20,627 bases of DNA, from assembly GCA_934621705.1 (NCBI GenBank), contig CAKTUP010000013.1:1-20627 (forward strand), in the 5' to 3' direction. This DNA comes from an uncultured Petrimonas sp. (GTDB taxonomy: Bacteria; Bacteroidota; Bacteroidia; Bacteroidales; Dysgonomonadaceae). The notes beneath the pieces are model-generated. The model worked only from the letters and a program-made list of their open reading frames with translations. It made no database searches and was not told the DNA's origin. Positions 1 to 6,825 of this stretch are shown here, piece after piece. A program made the position numbers and the translations under genes. Within the stretch, counting starts at the first letter, position 1. Every line of letters starts with the position of its first letter.

Positions 1-626
1 TTTAAAAACTCCTGATTCACGGTTGTAATCTCCAACTCACCGCGTGCCGACGGTTTAATGCTTTTCGCAACTTCCACCACTTTATTGGGATAAAAATAAA
101 GTCCCACCACAGCGTAATTCGATTTTGGATGTTGCGGTTTCTCCTCAATGCTGAGCACATTTCCCTCTTTGTCGAACTCGGCTACGCCGTATCTCTCCGG
201 GTCATTTACGTAATATCCGAAAACAGTGGCTTTGTTGCCTTCTTCCGCATCCTTTACCGCTTGTCTTAAAATGGTGGGAAATCCTTGTCCATAAAAAATA
301 TTATCGCCCAGCACGAGGCAGGCACAATCATCGCCAATAAATTCTTCACCGATGATAAACGCTTGAGCCAGACCATCGGGACTCGGTTGTTCGGCATAAG
401 TAAAACTCACACCGTAATCCGATCCGTCTCCCAATAATCTTTCAAAACCCGGAAGATCATGCGGCGTGGAAATAATCAGAATATCCTTTATTCCAGCCAG
501 CATCAGCGCCGAAATAGGATAATAAACCATGGGTTTGTCGAAAATAGGAATAAGTTGTTTGGAAATTCCCTTGGTGATTGGATAAAGTCGAGTGCCGGAG
601 CCTCCTGCAAGAACAATTCCTTTCAT
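1..626 (-). CDS. rfbA: Glucose-1-phosphate thymidylyltransferase, 3' end cut by window edge
   Basis: This enzyme couples dTTP and glucose-1-phosphate into dTDP-glucose, the first step of dTDP-L-rhamnose synthesis for cell-surface polysaccharide. It acts in the cytosol. Translation from the ATG at 624-626 gives [18 protein letters not shown], the nucleotide-binding signature (GGSGTRL) of the RmlA family. It continues through LGDNIFYG (about residue 108), the DPERYGV and EEKP segments and [10 protein letters not shown], all typical of RmlA. About 208 of roughly 290 residues are present; the C-terminus lies beyond position 1. The frame is open to the window edge with no frameshift. The gene is divergent from the DUF3078-type gene at 781. 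The remaining rml genes, if clustered, would lie outside the window. The family assignment is secure; the symbol rfbA (rmlA) is conventional. Confidence 0.93.
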   Translation of the reverse strand, partial: MKGIVLAGGSGTRLYPITKGISKQLIPIFDKPMVYYPISALMLAGIKDILIISTPHDLPGFERLLGDGSDYGVSFTYAEQPSPDGLAQAFIIGEEFIGDDCACLVLGDNIFYGQGFPTILRQAVKDAEEGNKATVFGYYVNDPERYGVAEFDKEGNVLSIEEKPQHPKSNYAVVGLYFYPNKVVEVAKSIKPSARGELEITTVNQEFL

Positions 627-658
627 ACAGATTGATTAAAGTGAGTAAATGTAATTCA

Positions 659-666
659 CAAAAGTA
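659..666 (-). promoter_or_regulatory. Candidate -7 promoter element for rfbA
   Basis: On the minus strand this reads TACTTTTG, matching the Bacteroidota sigma factor -7 consensus TAnnTTTG, 33 nt upstream of the rfbA ATG. No TTTG lies at the ideal 19-nt spacing; the nearest TTTG is about 14 nt upstream. The call rests on the -7 box and its location. Confidence 0.4.
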
Positions 667-753
667 ACAAAATAAAACCACAAAATGGTGTAATTTTCAT
701 ATATTCTGCCGCAGTTGACGGTCAATTTTTACCCATAATTAAACATTTATTTT

Positions 754-761
754 TATCTTTG
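754..761 (+). promoter_or_regulatory. Candidate -7 promoter element for the DUF3078-type gene
   Basis: TATCTTTG matches TAnnTTTG exactly and lies 19 nt before the ATG at 781. The -33 region is only a T-run (726-730), so the upstream half is weak. Confidence 0.45.
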
Positions 762-780
762 CTTTTTAAACAGAAAAAGA

Positions 781-2295
781 ATGTCAAATAATACAATTAT
801 GAAACAAATTGGTTTGTTTCTCATTTTTTTAATAACTCCTTTTATTTTATCCAAAACCAAAGCGCAGGTTCTGGATAGCTTGCAACTTTTTGAAAGCATT
901 ACGGATATCGAAAAGTTGATTCAGCAAGGCTCTCCCCAAAATCAGCCCCCGCCGGTTGTAGTCCCCGCTAATCAGCAAAGAAGGGATACCGTGTTTACTC
1001 AGCCGCAAATTCCGTTGTTGAGAAAGAATCCCCTGGATTCCCTGTATCGCCGCAAGGCAAACGGCACGCTGCAATTGCCCGACAATTTATACAATCAGCG
1101 TTCTCTGAGCGGCCTGACTTTCAGGGATACCATTTTTTATAATCCTTTGTTTCTTCCGATGATATTCACCGGAAAGATTCTCCCTCCCGATTTGTCTTTT
1201 TACCCTGCGGAAGAAGATGACCTGTACAAAGGATTTTTAATTTCTCCGGATAAAACTTTCGCTCCGAGACTTACACACAACGAGTTTATACAGAATACGC
1301 GAAGGGACTTTTACAGAAACTATCCCGACAGGGTCGGTTTTTCGGTTTTGCATTTTGATTCGCTGCCATCACCAGCGCAAAGCCGGGAAGTTATAGAGGA
1401 TTTCAATCCTTTCAAGGAATTGCTTTCCACCGAAACAAGTTATTCGCTGGATGCTCCTGCATTGGATAAAATGGAAATTAAGCGGAAGTACTGGATATAT
1501 AACGGCGAACATTCCTTTCAGTTATCGCAAAGTTATTTTTCTCCCAACTGGCATAAAGGCGGAACAAGTAATTTCACTTTTGTCAACAATCACATTGTGC
1601 GGATGAATTATCATAAAAACAAAGTCCGCTTCAATAACACGTTGGAATGGAGGTTATCGGTTTTTACCGCACCTGACGACACTCTGAGGAAATACAGAAT
1701 CGGTGATGACCTGATACGGTATTTTGGAGATTTCGGTATCGACGCATTCCACAAGAATTGGTCCTATTCTACCAACCTGGATGTTCGATCGCAGATTTTC
1801 AATAATTATCCCGCCAACTCTAACGAACTTCGTTCAGCATTTTTAGCGCCGTTATACGCCAACGGAGGTATCGGTTTGAAATATAACTTAGACAAACGTT
1901 CCGAGACGGTAAGGCATCGCAGAACCCGGTTGGACTTGCACTTGGCCCCTATAAGCTTTAATTTCAGGTATATCGGAAATGAAAAAGTAAATGTAAAACG
2001 TTACGGAATTGAAGAAGGGAAAAACTCGAAAATAGATTTAGGTTCCACCATCACGGCCAACCTCATATACGATTTCAACCGGTATATCTCGTGGAATTCC
2101 CGCCTGAAATATTTTACCAGCTACGATAAAGTGGAAGCCGAATTTGAAAATACGCTGAACATGGCGCTGACCAATGCGTTTTCAACCCGGTTCTTCCTGA
2201 ACTTGCGTTACGATGACGCGGTTCCGCCTGACCCAAAGTATAAATATTTGCAAGTCACCCAATTACTCAGTTTTGGGTTGAATTATAAATGGTGA
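781..2295 (+). CDS. Secreted DUF3078-type protein, function unknown
   Basis: A 504-residue protein of unknown role, probably exported to the periplasm or outer surface. The N-terminus has a hydrophobic signal segment (GLFLIFLITPFILS, about residues 11-24) ending near an A-Q cleavage site at 28-29. A proline- and glutamine-rich, probably disordered stretch follows (about 50-80). The C-terminal half has YFSPNWHKGGTSNFTF (residues 252-267), resembling the W-x-x-G-G-x-x-N motif I associate with DUF3078 proteins of Bacteroidota. Alternating aromatic and polar stretches to the C-terminal KW suggest beta strands, possibly a barrel. The in-frame ATG at 799 places the signal peptide right at the N-terminus (MKQIGLFL) and may be the true start. 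The gene is convergent with fmt, and its stop abuts a CCCC repeat element. The DUF3078 label is from memory of the motif; no enzymatic function is claimed. Confidence 0.8.
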   Translation: MSNNTIMKQIGLFLIFLITPFILSKTKAQVLDSLQLFESITDIEKLIQQGSPQNQPPPVVVPANQQRRDTVFTQPQIPLLRKNPLDSLYRRKANGTLQLPDNLYNQRSLSGLTFRDTIFYNPLFLPMIFTGKILPPDLSFYPAEEDDLYKGFLISPDKTFAPRLTHNEFIQNTRRDFYRNYPDRVGFSVLHFDSLPSPAQSREVIEDFNPFKELLSTETSYSLDAPALDKMEIKRKYWIYNGEHSFQLSQSYFSPNWHKGGTSNFTFVNNHIVRMNYHKNKVRFNNTLEWRLSVFTAPDDTLRKYRIGDDLIRYFGDFGIDAFHKNWSYSTNLDVRSQIFNNYPANSNELRSAFLAPLYANGGIGLKYNLDKRSETVRHRRTRLDLHLAPISFNFRYIGNEKVNVKRYGIEEGKNSKIDLGSTITANLIYDFNRYISWNSRLKYFTSYDKVEAEFENTLNMALTNAFSTRFFLNLRYDDAVPPDPKYKYLQVTQLLSFGLNYKW

Positions 2296-2335
2296 CCCCC
2301 GCCCCCTAAAGGGGAGTTTAAGGGCTAAGGATGAT
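2296..2335 (-). repeat. CCCC-hairpin repeat, copy A
   Basis: Core CCCCCTAAAGGGGAGTTT on the plus strand, starting directly after the TGA of the preceding gene. On the minus strand it matches the family consensus (TTAGCCC upstream of CTCCCCTTTAGGGG). It is paired with inverted copy B. The CCCC-TAAA-GGGG stem lacks a U-tract, so it is not a standard terminator. Confidence 0.75.
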
Positions 2336-2384
2336 ATGTGTTGGTTATGTGAGAATATATCTATTTTACACACAACTCTGATAC

Positions 2385-2424
2385 AACTCATAGTTCATAA
2401 GTCCCCTTTAGGGGATTTAGGGGT
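2385..2424 (+). repeat. CCCC-hairpin repeat, copy B, overlapping the end of fmt
   Basis: Reads AACTCATAG then AAGTCCCCTTTAGGGGATTT then AGGGGT. It overlaps the 3' end of fmt, encodes that protein's last nine residues (TPKSPKGDL, read on the minus strand) and lies over its TGA stop. It is inverted relative to copy A. Confidence 0.85.
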
Positions 2425-3363
2425 AAACCCATTCAAAAAATCTTTCACCTTCATCCGCTTTTTTCCGGATAACTGAATATCCATAATTTCAATAAAGCCA
2501 TCTTGCACGGCAACTTGCAGGGTGGTTTTGTTGTCCGTAATCAATTCGCCCGGTTTATATTGATGCGGTTTGTTGATTACGTTGGTTTCGAATATCTTAA
2601 AATTCAGTTTTTCGCCGTTTACTTCAAATTCTGTCCATGCAGCAGGATGGGACGATAGCCCGCGAACGAAGTTGTGAATCTCTTGTGCCGGTTTGTTCCA
2701 ATTGATTTCGCACGTTTCCTTAAATATCTTTGGCGCCGGCTTCAACTCTTTTTCGTTATCGAAAAAGGCGCTTTGCGGTTTGGGTTGTATGGTGCCGTTA
2801 ATAACGGCATCGATAGTTTTTAGAACTAACTGTGAGCCAATTACCATTAGTTTATCGTGGACGGTTTCAGCATTATCACTTTCTTCAATATCAATTTTCT
2901 CCTGAAAGATAATCTCACCGGTATCAATTTCGTGTTTTAGGAAAAACGTGGTTACGCCGGTTTCTTTTTCGCCGTTTATAATTGCCCAATTTATGGGTGC
3001 TGCTCCCCGATATTGCGGCAGCAATGAAGCGTGCAGGTTAAATGTTCCTTTTGGCGGCATGTCCCAAACTACTTCAGGTAACATTCTGAAAGCCACCACC
3101 ACTTGAATATCGGCTTTCAATTGCTGTAATTCATTTAAGAAAACTTCGTTTTTTAGTTTTTCGGGTTGTAGGATATACAATCCTTTTGAGAGTGCGTATT
3201 CTTTTACTGCCGATGGTTGCATTTTGTATCCTCTGCCGGCAGGCTTATCGGGTGCGGTGATGACACCAACAATATTGTAATTATTTTCCACGAGAACTTT
3301 TAACGATTCCACGGCAAAATCGGGGGTTCCCATGAAAATAATGCGTAAATCTTTTTTATTCAT
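2395..3363 (-). CDS. fmt: Methionyl-tRNA formyltransferase
   Basis: Transfers a formyl group from 10-formyl-tetrahydrofolate to the initiator Met-tRNA in the cytosol. The 322-residue length is normal for the family. IIFMGTPDFAV (8-18) is the N-terminal Rossmann start. The catalytic triad of the formyltransferase fold is visible as N109 and H111 (FNLHASLLPQYRG, with the SLLPxxRG signature) and D147 (HEIDTGE). The C-terminal OB-like domain follows (about 205-312), ending in the family-typical KKRMKVKDFLNGF. The last nine residues (TPKSPKGDL) are not family sequence: they are translated from a dispersed repeat, copy B, that also contributes the stop codon region. The start follows MNKKDLRIIFMGTPDF; a second repeat type lies 10 nt upstream of it. 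The gene is convergent with the upstream plus-strand gene and divergent from pabB. Confidence 0.96.
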   Translation of the reverse strand: MNKKDLRIIFMGTPDFAVESLKVLVENNYNIVGVITAPDKPAGRGYKMQPSAVKEYALSKGLYILQPEKLKNEVFLNELQQLKADIQVVVAFRMLPEVVWDMPPKGTFNLHASLLPQYRGAAPINWAIINGEKETGVTTFFLKHEIDTGEIIFQEKIDIEESDNAETVHDKLMVIGSQLVLKTIDAVINGTIQPKPQSAFFDNEKELKPAPKIFKETCEINWNKPAQEIHNFVRGLSSHPAAWTEFEVNGEKLNFKIFETNVINKPHQYKPGELITDNKTTLQVAVQDGFIEIMDIQLSGKKRMKVKDFLNGFTPKSPKGDL

Positions 3364-3373
3364 TTGTTAATGA

Positions 3374-3402
3374 TTTTAGAGCCAAGAACCAGGAACCAAG
3401 AC
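3374..3402. repeat. AACCAAGAA-type repeat, copy 1, just upstream of fmt
   Basis: A 29-nt segment (TTTTAGAGCCAAGAACCAGG then AACCAAGAC) that matches positions 8002-8030 at 27 of 29 bases. Both copies sit 10-11 nt upstream of a minus-strand start codon (fmt here, ilvC there). The rest of 3403-3511 holds a short CTGACTTC tandem-like stretch and AT-rich DNA. Confidence 0.7.
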
Positions 3403-3499
3403 ATTAGACAGGTGGGTAACTGACTGACTTCTGACTTCCGTCTTCAGACTTTTAGCTTCTTTTTTACACAAAAATAGCGAAAAAACCCTCGAATTCGAT

Positions 3500-3507
3500 T
3501 AATTTTG
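3500..3507 (+). promoter_or_regulatory. TAnnTTTG-like element immediately before pabB
   Basis: TAATTTTG fits the -7 consensus but ends only 4 nt before the ATG at 3512. It would give a nearly leaderless mRNA, or start at ATG 3545 instead. No clear -33 box was found. Confidence 0.3.
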
Positions 3508-3511
3508 CAGA

Positions 3512-4492
3512 ATGTTTACATCATGCAACCATATAAAACAGCAGATGAACGACGCCGGTCAGACAAAAACGCCCTTTTTGTTTGGCCTCGATTTCGAGTT
3601 AAACGAAGGCTTTTTCGTGACAAACCCTTTGCAACAGCAGGAAATACTTTTCGATATAAACGGAGTAAGTAATTGTACGGAAGAAAGTGAGGAAAGTAAA
3701 GAAAAATATTTTCACTTCTCCTCTTCTCCCGAAAATTACAGTCGATATGCCGAAAGATTTTCGCACGTTATGGATGGCCTGCACTACGGAAATTCGTTTC
3801 TCACCAACCTGACGATTAAAACACCCATCAAGACCGATTTGTCCCTGAAAGAAATATTTTTGCGTAGCAAAGCAACCTATCGGTTATATATCCCTGACAA
3901 GTTTGTATGTTTTTCTCCCGAACGGTTTGTGCGAATTGAAGAGGGGAAAATATTCTCGCATCCGATGAAGGGAACTATTGATGCTTCGGTTGAAAATGCT
4001 GCCGAGATTATCTTGAATGATTACAAAGAAAAAGCCGAGCACAATACCATCGTGGATTTAATCCGAAACGATCTCAGCGGAATTGCAACCGGAGTAAAAG
4101 TAAATCGTTTTCGATACATTGACCGTTTAGAGACTAGTAAGGGGAGTATTTTGCAAGTCAGTTCCGAGATTGAGGGAACGTTGGCCGATGATTACCTCGA
4201 TAACATCGGCTCTCTTTTATTTGAGCTGCTTCCTGCCGGTTCCGTTTCCGGTGCACCCAAACAAGCAACACTCGATATCATCCGCGAAGCGGAGTGCGAA
4301 CCACGGGGTTTCTACACGGGTATTGCCGGATATTTTGATGGCACAAAACTTGATTCGTGTGTACTAATCCGATACATCGAACAAACAGACAACGGATTTT
4401 ATTTTCGCAGTGGTGGCGGTATTACCATCAACAGCGAATGCGAAAAAGAATATGCCGAAGCAATCAGGAAAGTATATTTACCCTTTTACTAA
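3512..4492 (+). CDS. pabB: Aminodeoxychorismate synthase component I
   Basis: Converts chorismate plus ammonia (from a PabA-type glutaminase, not in this window) to 4-amino-4-deoxychorismate for folate synthesis. The 326-residue protein is the short form with essentially only the chorismate-binding domain. Visible motifs are SPERF (135-139), HPMKGT (150-155) with K153 at the position of the PabB lysine that forms the covalent intermediate, DLIRNDLSG, and GSVSGAPK (about 243-250). A C-terminal block, RSGGGI...E..EYAEA, is also present. MKGT rather than the anthranilate-synthase PIAGT type supports PabB over TrpE. The ATG at 3512 is preferred because the first 30 residues (through PFLFGLDFE) resemble Bacteroidales homologues as I recall them. 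The next gene starts within 30 nt, so pabB and pabC are probably co-transcribed. Confidence 0.9.
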   Translation: MFTSCNHIKQQMNDAGQTKTPFLFGLDFELNEGFFVTNPLQQQEILFDINGVSNCTEESEESKEKYFHFSSSPENYSRYAERFSHVMDGLHYGNSFLTNLTIKTPIKTDLSLKEIFLRSKATYRLYIPDKFVCFSPERFVRIEEGKIFSHPMKGTIDASVENAAEIILNDYKEKAEHNTIVDLIRNDLSGIATGVKVNRFRYIDRLETSKGSILQVSSEIEGTLADDYLDNIGSLLFELLPAGSVSGAPKQATLDIIREAECEPRGFYTGIAGYFDGTKLDSCVLIRYIEQTDNGFYFRSGGGITINSECEKEYAEAIRKVYLPFY

Positions 4493-4521
4493 GTACAAAC
4501 GCGATGCATAGCGTCTGTATG
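4493..4521. repeat. GTAGAGACGC-type palindromic repeat over the pabC start
   Basis: GTACAAACGCGATGCATAGC followed by GTCTGTAT is an imperfect palindrome related to the GTAGAGACGCATT...GCGTCT element at 8645-8718. It begins directly after the pabB TAA and carries two in-frame ATGs (4504, 4519) of pabC. Confidence 0.6.
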
Positions 4522-5154
4522 GAATATCAACTGAATAACAATCAACCCATGTTTCTCGAAACAATTTGCATAAAAAACGGTGCAGTTCAGAATTTGGAAA
4601 CGCATATTTTCCGAATGGAACAAACGGCGACGCATTTCGGCTTTATCGTGCCGGTATTGCCCAATCTTGAATCCATGTTGCCCGAATTGCTTATCAATAA
4701 AAAAGTGAAATGTCGTATCGAGTACAAAGAAACTATCCGAAACATTGAGTTTGAAGCCTACAAGGCAAAAGAAATTCAATTGCTTAGGCTCGTAGAAGCC
4801 GGAGATATTGATTATGCGTTTAAATATTCAGACCGTTCCGAATTAAATGCTTTAAATGGCGTGAAAAAAAATTGCTCGGAAATACTTATGCTAAAAAACG
4901 GCTTTATTACAGATACTACCTACAGCAATGTCGTTTTCCGAAAAGGTAAAGTGTTTTTTACCCCTGAACCTTATTTATTAAACGGAACAAAACGACAACT
5001 ACTGTTACAAAAGTCCATTATTCGCGAAATCTCAATTTCTATTGAAAACCTACGTGATTTCGAACATGTTTTTCTAATCAACTCCATGCTCGATATAGAA
5101 GATGGGGTAGGATGCCCGATACAAGAAATACTTTGTCAAAGTTCCGAACTTTGA
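4519..5154 (+). CDS. pabC: 4-amino-4-deoxychorismate lyase (class IV PLP enzyme)
   Basis: Releases pyruvate from aminodeoxychorismate to give p-aminobenzoate, completing the step begun by the adjacent pabB. FLETI..KNG marks the N-terminus. The lysine of AFKYSDRSELNAL (about 105-117 from this start) fits the PLP-binding Lys. The ITDTTYSNVVF segment and MLDIEDGVG near the end are typical of class IV aminotransferase-fold lyases. Three in-frame ATGs are possible: 4504 and 4519 lie inside a palindromic repeat, and 4549 (MFLETICIKNG) is closest to the family start. An open frame runs upstream to 4357 but overlaps pabB and is not coding. The last residues (about CQSSEL) and the TGA come from a different dispersed repeat (5131-5225). 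Length after trimming, about 200 residues, is normal to slightly short. Confidence 0.83.
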   Translation: MEYQLNNNQPMFLETICIKNGAVQNLETHIFRMEQTATHFGFIVPVLPNLESMLPELLINKKVKCRIEYKETIRNIEFEAYKAKEIQLLRLVEAGDIDYAFKYSDRSELNALNGVKKNCSEILMLKNGFITDTTYSNVVFRKGKVFFTPEPYLLNGTKRQLLLQKSIIREISISIENLRDFEHVFLINSMLDIEDGVGCPIQEILCQSSEL

Positions 5155-5225
5155 CAAAATTAATCTTAACCCGCACGGTTTCAAACCGCCTTGCGGATGT
5201 AACTTTTCAATCCGTCAGGCCGCTT
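5131..5225 (+). repeat. TTTGTCAAAGTTC long repeat, copy 1
   Basis: A 95-nt element. It opens with a 27-nt perfect palindrome (TTTGTCAAAGTTC, one spacer base, GAACTTTGACAAA), followed by TTAATCTTAACCCGCACGG, a CGGTTT/AAACCG hairpin, CTTGCGGATGTAAC and GGCCGCTT. It is nearly identical to 6826-6923, which has 3 extra bases, and in the same orientation. It supplies the pabC stop codon. Confidence 0.9.
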
Positions 5226-5238
5226 AAGTTAATATATT

Positions 5239-5574
5239 TTACGCCGCCATTTTACGACACTCATCCGCACACTTTCTGCATGCTTCGGCACATTGACGAC
5301 AATGGTCGTGTTTATGCTTTTCACATTCCTCGGCGCATTTGTCGCAAATATCGGCACACAAAGCGCACATTTCTTTTGCCTTATCGCTACTCAGACTCAT
5401 CAATTGAGCCGCTGCATAACACGCGGCTGCGCATTCCATGTCTGTTTGGATGCATTTGGCCATCATTTTTATATCGTCTTCCTTTGTGCACGATGAAGCG
5501 CAATGATTACATGCTGTTGCACACGCTAAACATGCATCGATACACGATTTGTATTCTTCATACATTGTTGTCAT
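5239..5574 (-). CDS. Cysteine-rich four-helix-bundle copper-storage protein (Csp/DUF326 type)
   Basis: A 111-residue protein with 19 cysteines, in C-x3-C and C-x2-C spacings along helices (C11, 15, 18, 22, 25, 29, 41, 48, 52, 70, 73, 77, 80, 84, 92, 95, 99, 102, 106). This is the pattern of Csp proteins, where Cys side chains inside a four-helix bundle bind many Cu(I) ions. A His-rich loop (HKHDH, 87-91) lies between the last two helices. There is no signal peptide or Tat motif, so it should be cytosolic like Csp3. It probably stores or buffers copper; other soft metals cannot be excluded. The start MTTMYEEY is the only reasonable one, and no Shine-Dalgarno site is visible. The gene is convergent with pabC and lies in the same direction as the erm gene, separated from both by copies of the same repeat. 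Confidence 0.87.
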   Translation of the reverse strand: MTTMYEEYKSCIDACLACATACNHCASSCTKEDDIKMMAKCIQTDMECAAACYAAAQLMSLSSDKAKEMCALCADICDKCAEECEKHKHDHCRQCAEACRKCADECRKMAA

Positions 5575-5681
5575 AATTCATTGATTTTTATAGTGGATAA
5601 TAGAATCGCACAATTATAACGCCCCGGCAATTTGCATTGTTAGTTATGGAAGTGTAAAATAACTTAAATTCCGGGTGCCCC

Positions 5682-5717
5682 CACGGCGGTTACAAATCGC
5701 CTTGCGGATGAAGTTTT
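5682..5717 (+). repeat. Partial copy of the TTTGTCAAAGTTC long repeat
   Basis: CACGGCGGTTACAAATCGCC then TTGCGGATGAAGTTTT matches the middle of the 95-nt repeat (CACGGCGGTTTCGAACCGCC...). It ends 4 nt from the stop codon of the erm gene. The rest of 5575-5681 shows no gene. Confidence 0.65.
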
Positions 5718-5721
5718 GTTT

Positions 5722-6522
5722 TTACGGATGATATATTTCCGGCACCAGTTCTTTCATTTCCATAAAACAATTCGCCCATTGCTCAACTGAAATATGAATC
5801 ACGAATTTGTCCGGCTCAATCGAGTATCTCTCAGCTAACATTCGAATTTGCTTCTTTCTGAAAAGTTTTTTTAATGCGGTCAGGGTTTTCAATTCGGGTT
5901 GTTTCAGCATACAAAAAAGAAAACGAAGATATGCAGAAGAAAATTCTTCCGGAACAATACATTGTGCTCGTTTTTTAATGTGCAGCAAGGCGGATTTTAC
6001 GGTTGGCGGCGGATTAAAACTTTTTGGATTTATCTGCTTTACAAGGGAGATATCGTAAAATGTTTTGTAAAAGATGGAGTAGGGGTTGTAGTTGCTTCCT
6101 GATACAATTTTAAGGGCGGGCTCCAGTTGTGCAATGATGCATCCGCCTTGAAAATTATGCAGATTGCTGTACATCAGCTTTTTGAAAATGTGCGATGTGA
6201 GCGAATAGGGGATATTTGATACCACTTTAAAAGTTGTGTCAGGAAATGTATATCTCAGAATATCGTTGCGGATGACTTTCACGCCGGGTGCTGATTGATA
6301 CTTTTCCTGAAGGTGCTCAGCCAATGCATTGTCTTTTTCTATAACTGTTATATGGCGTGTCTTTTTCAGGAGTTGGTCTGTAATGTATCCTTTTCCTCCG
6401 CCTAAATCGAAAACCAAGTCGTCATGTCGTATTTCCGCCAGTTCTATCGTGTATTTTATAAGTGAGGCATCTATAGTAAAATGCTGCCCCGTAAATCTTA
6501 CGGGAAGTTTATTCTGTTTCAT
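5722..6522 (-). CDS. erm: Erm(F)-like 23S rRNA adenine-N6-methyltransferase
   Basis: Probably methylates A2058 of 23S rRNA, giving resistance to macrolides, lincosamides and streptogramin B. The 266-residue length equals Erm(F). KLPVRFTGQHFTID (5-18) is nearly the Erm(F) N-terminus as I remember it. SAM motif I is DLGGGKG (39-45), with acidic E62 in motif II. Motif IV is NIPY (103-106), where KsgA/RsmA enzymes usually have NLPY. FNPPPTVKSALL (169-180) is the C-terminal rRNA methylase motif. Many positions differ from Erm(F), so this is a divergent relative. The gene has its own promoter and a leader peptide (6709-6759), and is transcribed away from pabC toward csp. Direct repeat copies lie on both sides, which suggests it may have been acquired. 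A housekeeping dimethyladenosine transferase (KsgA) is the main alternative, but the Erm-like ends and the leader argue against it. Confidence 0.88.
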   Translation of the reverse strand: MKQNKLPVRFTGQHFTIDASLIKYTIELAEIRHDDLVFDLGGGKGYITDQLLKKTRHITVIEKDNALAEHLQEKYQSAPGVKVIRNDILRYTFPDTTFKVVSNIPYSLTSHIFKKLMYSNLHNFQGGCIIAQLEPALKIVSGSNYNPYSIFYKTFYDISLVKQINPKSFNPPPTVKSALLHIKKRAQCIVPEEFSSAYLRFLFCMLKQPELKTLTALKKLFRKKQIRMLAERYSIEPDKFVIHISVEQWANCFMEMKELVPEIYHP

Positions 6523-6525
6523 AAA

Positions 6526-6587
6526 TTTCAGATAATTAGTTGTTTAATTGACTTAATTGAAAAATCAACAGAACAGCTTATCTGAAA
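6526..6587 (-). promoter_or_regulatory. Inverted repeat that could sequester the erm start
   Basis: On the mRNA, TTTCAGATAA (6587-6578) is a perfect 10-nt complement of TTATCTGAAA (6535-6526), which ends 3 nt before the erm ATG. Two other segments compete. AATTTCAGAT inside the leader ORF (6732-6723) is also complementary to the start-proximal arm. GCTTATCT (6701-6694) is complementary to AGATAAGC of the middle arm. This fits an on/off switch of translation; folding has not been computed. Confidence 0.5.
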
Positions 6588-6708
6588 AAATGACACGTTT
6601 TTATCTGCCGCAAAAAGTTTTACAGCGATAACTTTCTTTATTATATAAAAAAGAGAATACTATTCCTTAGAAAAAAGAAATAGAGGGAGTGTAAGATAAG
6701 CAGTCCTG

Positions 6709-6759
6709 TCAGGCTGACCTTAATCTGAAATTAATTACGAACATGCTAAAACCTCCCAT
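6709..6759 (-). CDS. Erm leader peptide, ErmCL-like
   Basis: A 16-codon ORF, MGGFSMFVINFRLRSA, starts at ATG 6759 about 24 nt below the expected transcript start and ends at TGA 6709-6711. Its first nine residues parallel the ErmC leader (MGIFSIFVI), in which erythromycin-bound ribosomes stall when Ile9 is in the P site: M, G, F, S, F, V and I are shared at equal positions. It also holds an R-L-R motif (12-14), the stalling motif of the ErmD leader class. An internal ATG (6744) is preceded by a strong GGGAGG at 7 nt (6757-6752), rare in this phylum, and would give MFVINFRLRSA. Codons 10-13 form the segment complementary to the erm start. Function is inferred from sequence and position. Confidence 0.72.
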   Translation of the reverse strand: MGGFSMFVINFRLRSA

Positions 6760-6789
6760 CTTTAGGAATTTTGATTTGAATTAGAGATA

Positions 6790-6820
6790 CAAAAGTAATG
6801 GTTTTGGTTTGATTAACAAA
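6790..6820 (-). promoter_or_regulatory. Promoter of the erm transcript
   Basis: On the minus strand TTTG (6820-6817), exactly 19 nt, then TACTTTTG (6797-6790): a full match to the Bacteroidota consensus TTTG-N19-TAnnTTTG. Transcription would start near 6783, leaving a leader of about 260 nt before the erm ATG. Confidence 0.8.
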
Positions 6821-6825
6821 ACAAA

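Noticed and set aside
2296..2424. CCCC hairpins as rho-independent terminators for the convergent genes
   Set aside because: The stems are only 4-5 bp and have no U-tract; the same sequences occur inside coding regions.
4357..4503. Upstream extension of the pabC frame
   Set aside because: It overlaps the pabB 3' end in another frame, and its translation shows no aminotransferase similarity. Family similarity begins at about 4549.
5722..6522. Housekeeping KsgA/RsmA 16S dimethyladenosine transferase
   Set aside because: NIPY in place of NLPY, Erm(F)-like N- and C-termini and the stalling-type leader all favour Erm.
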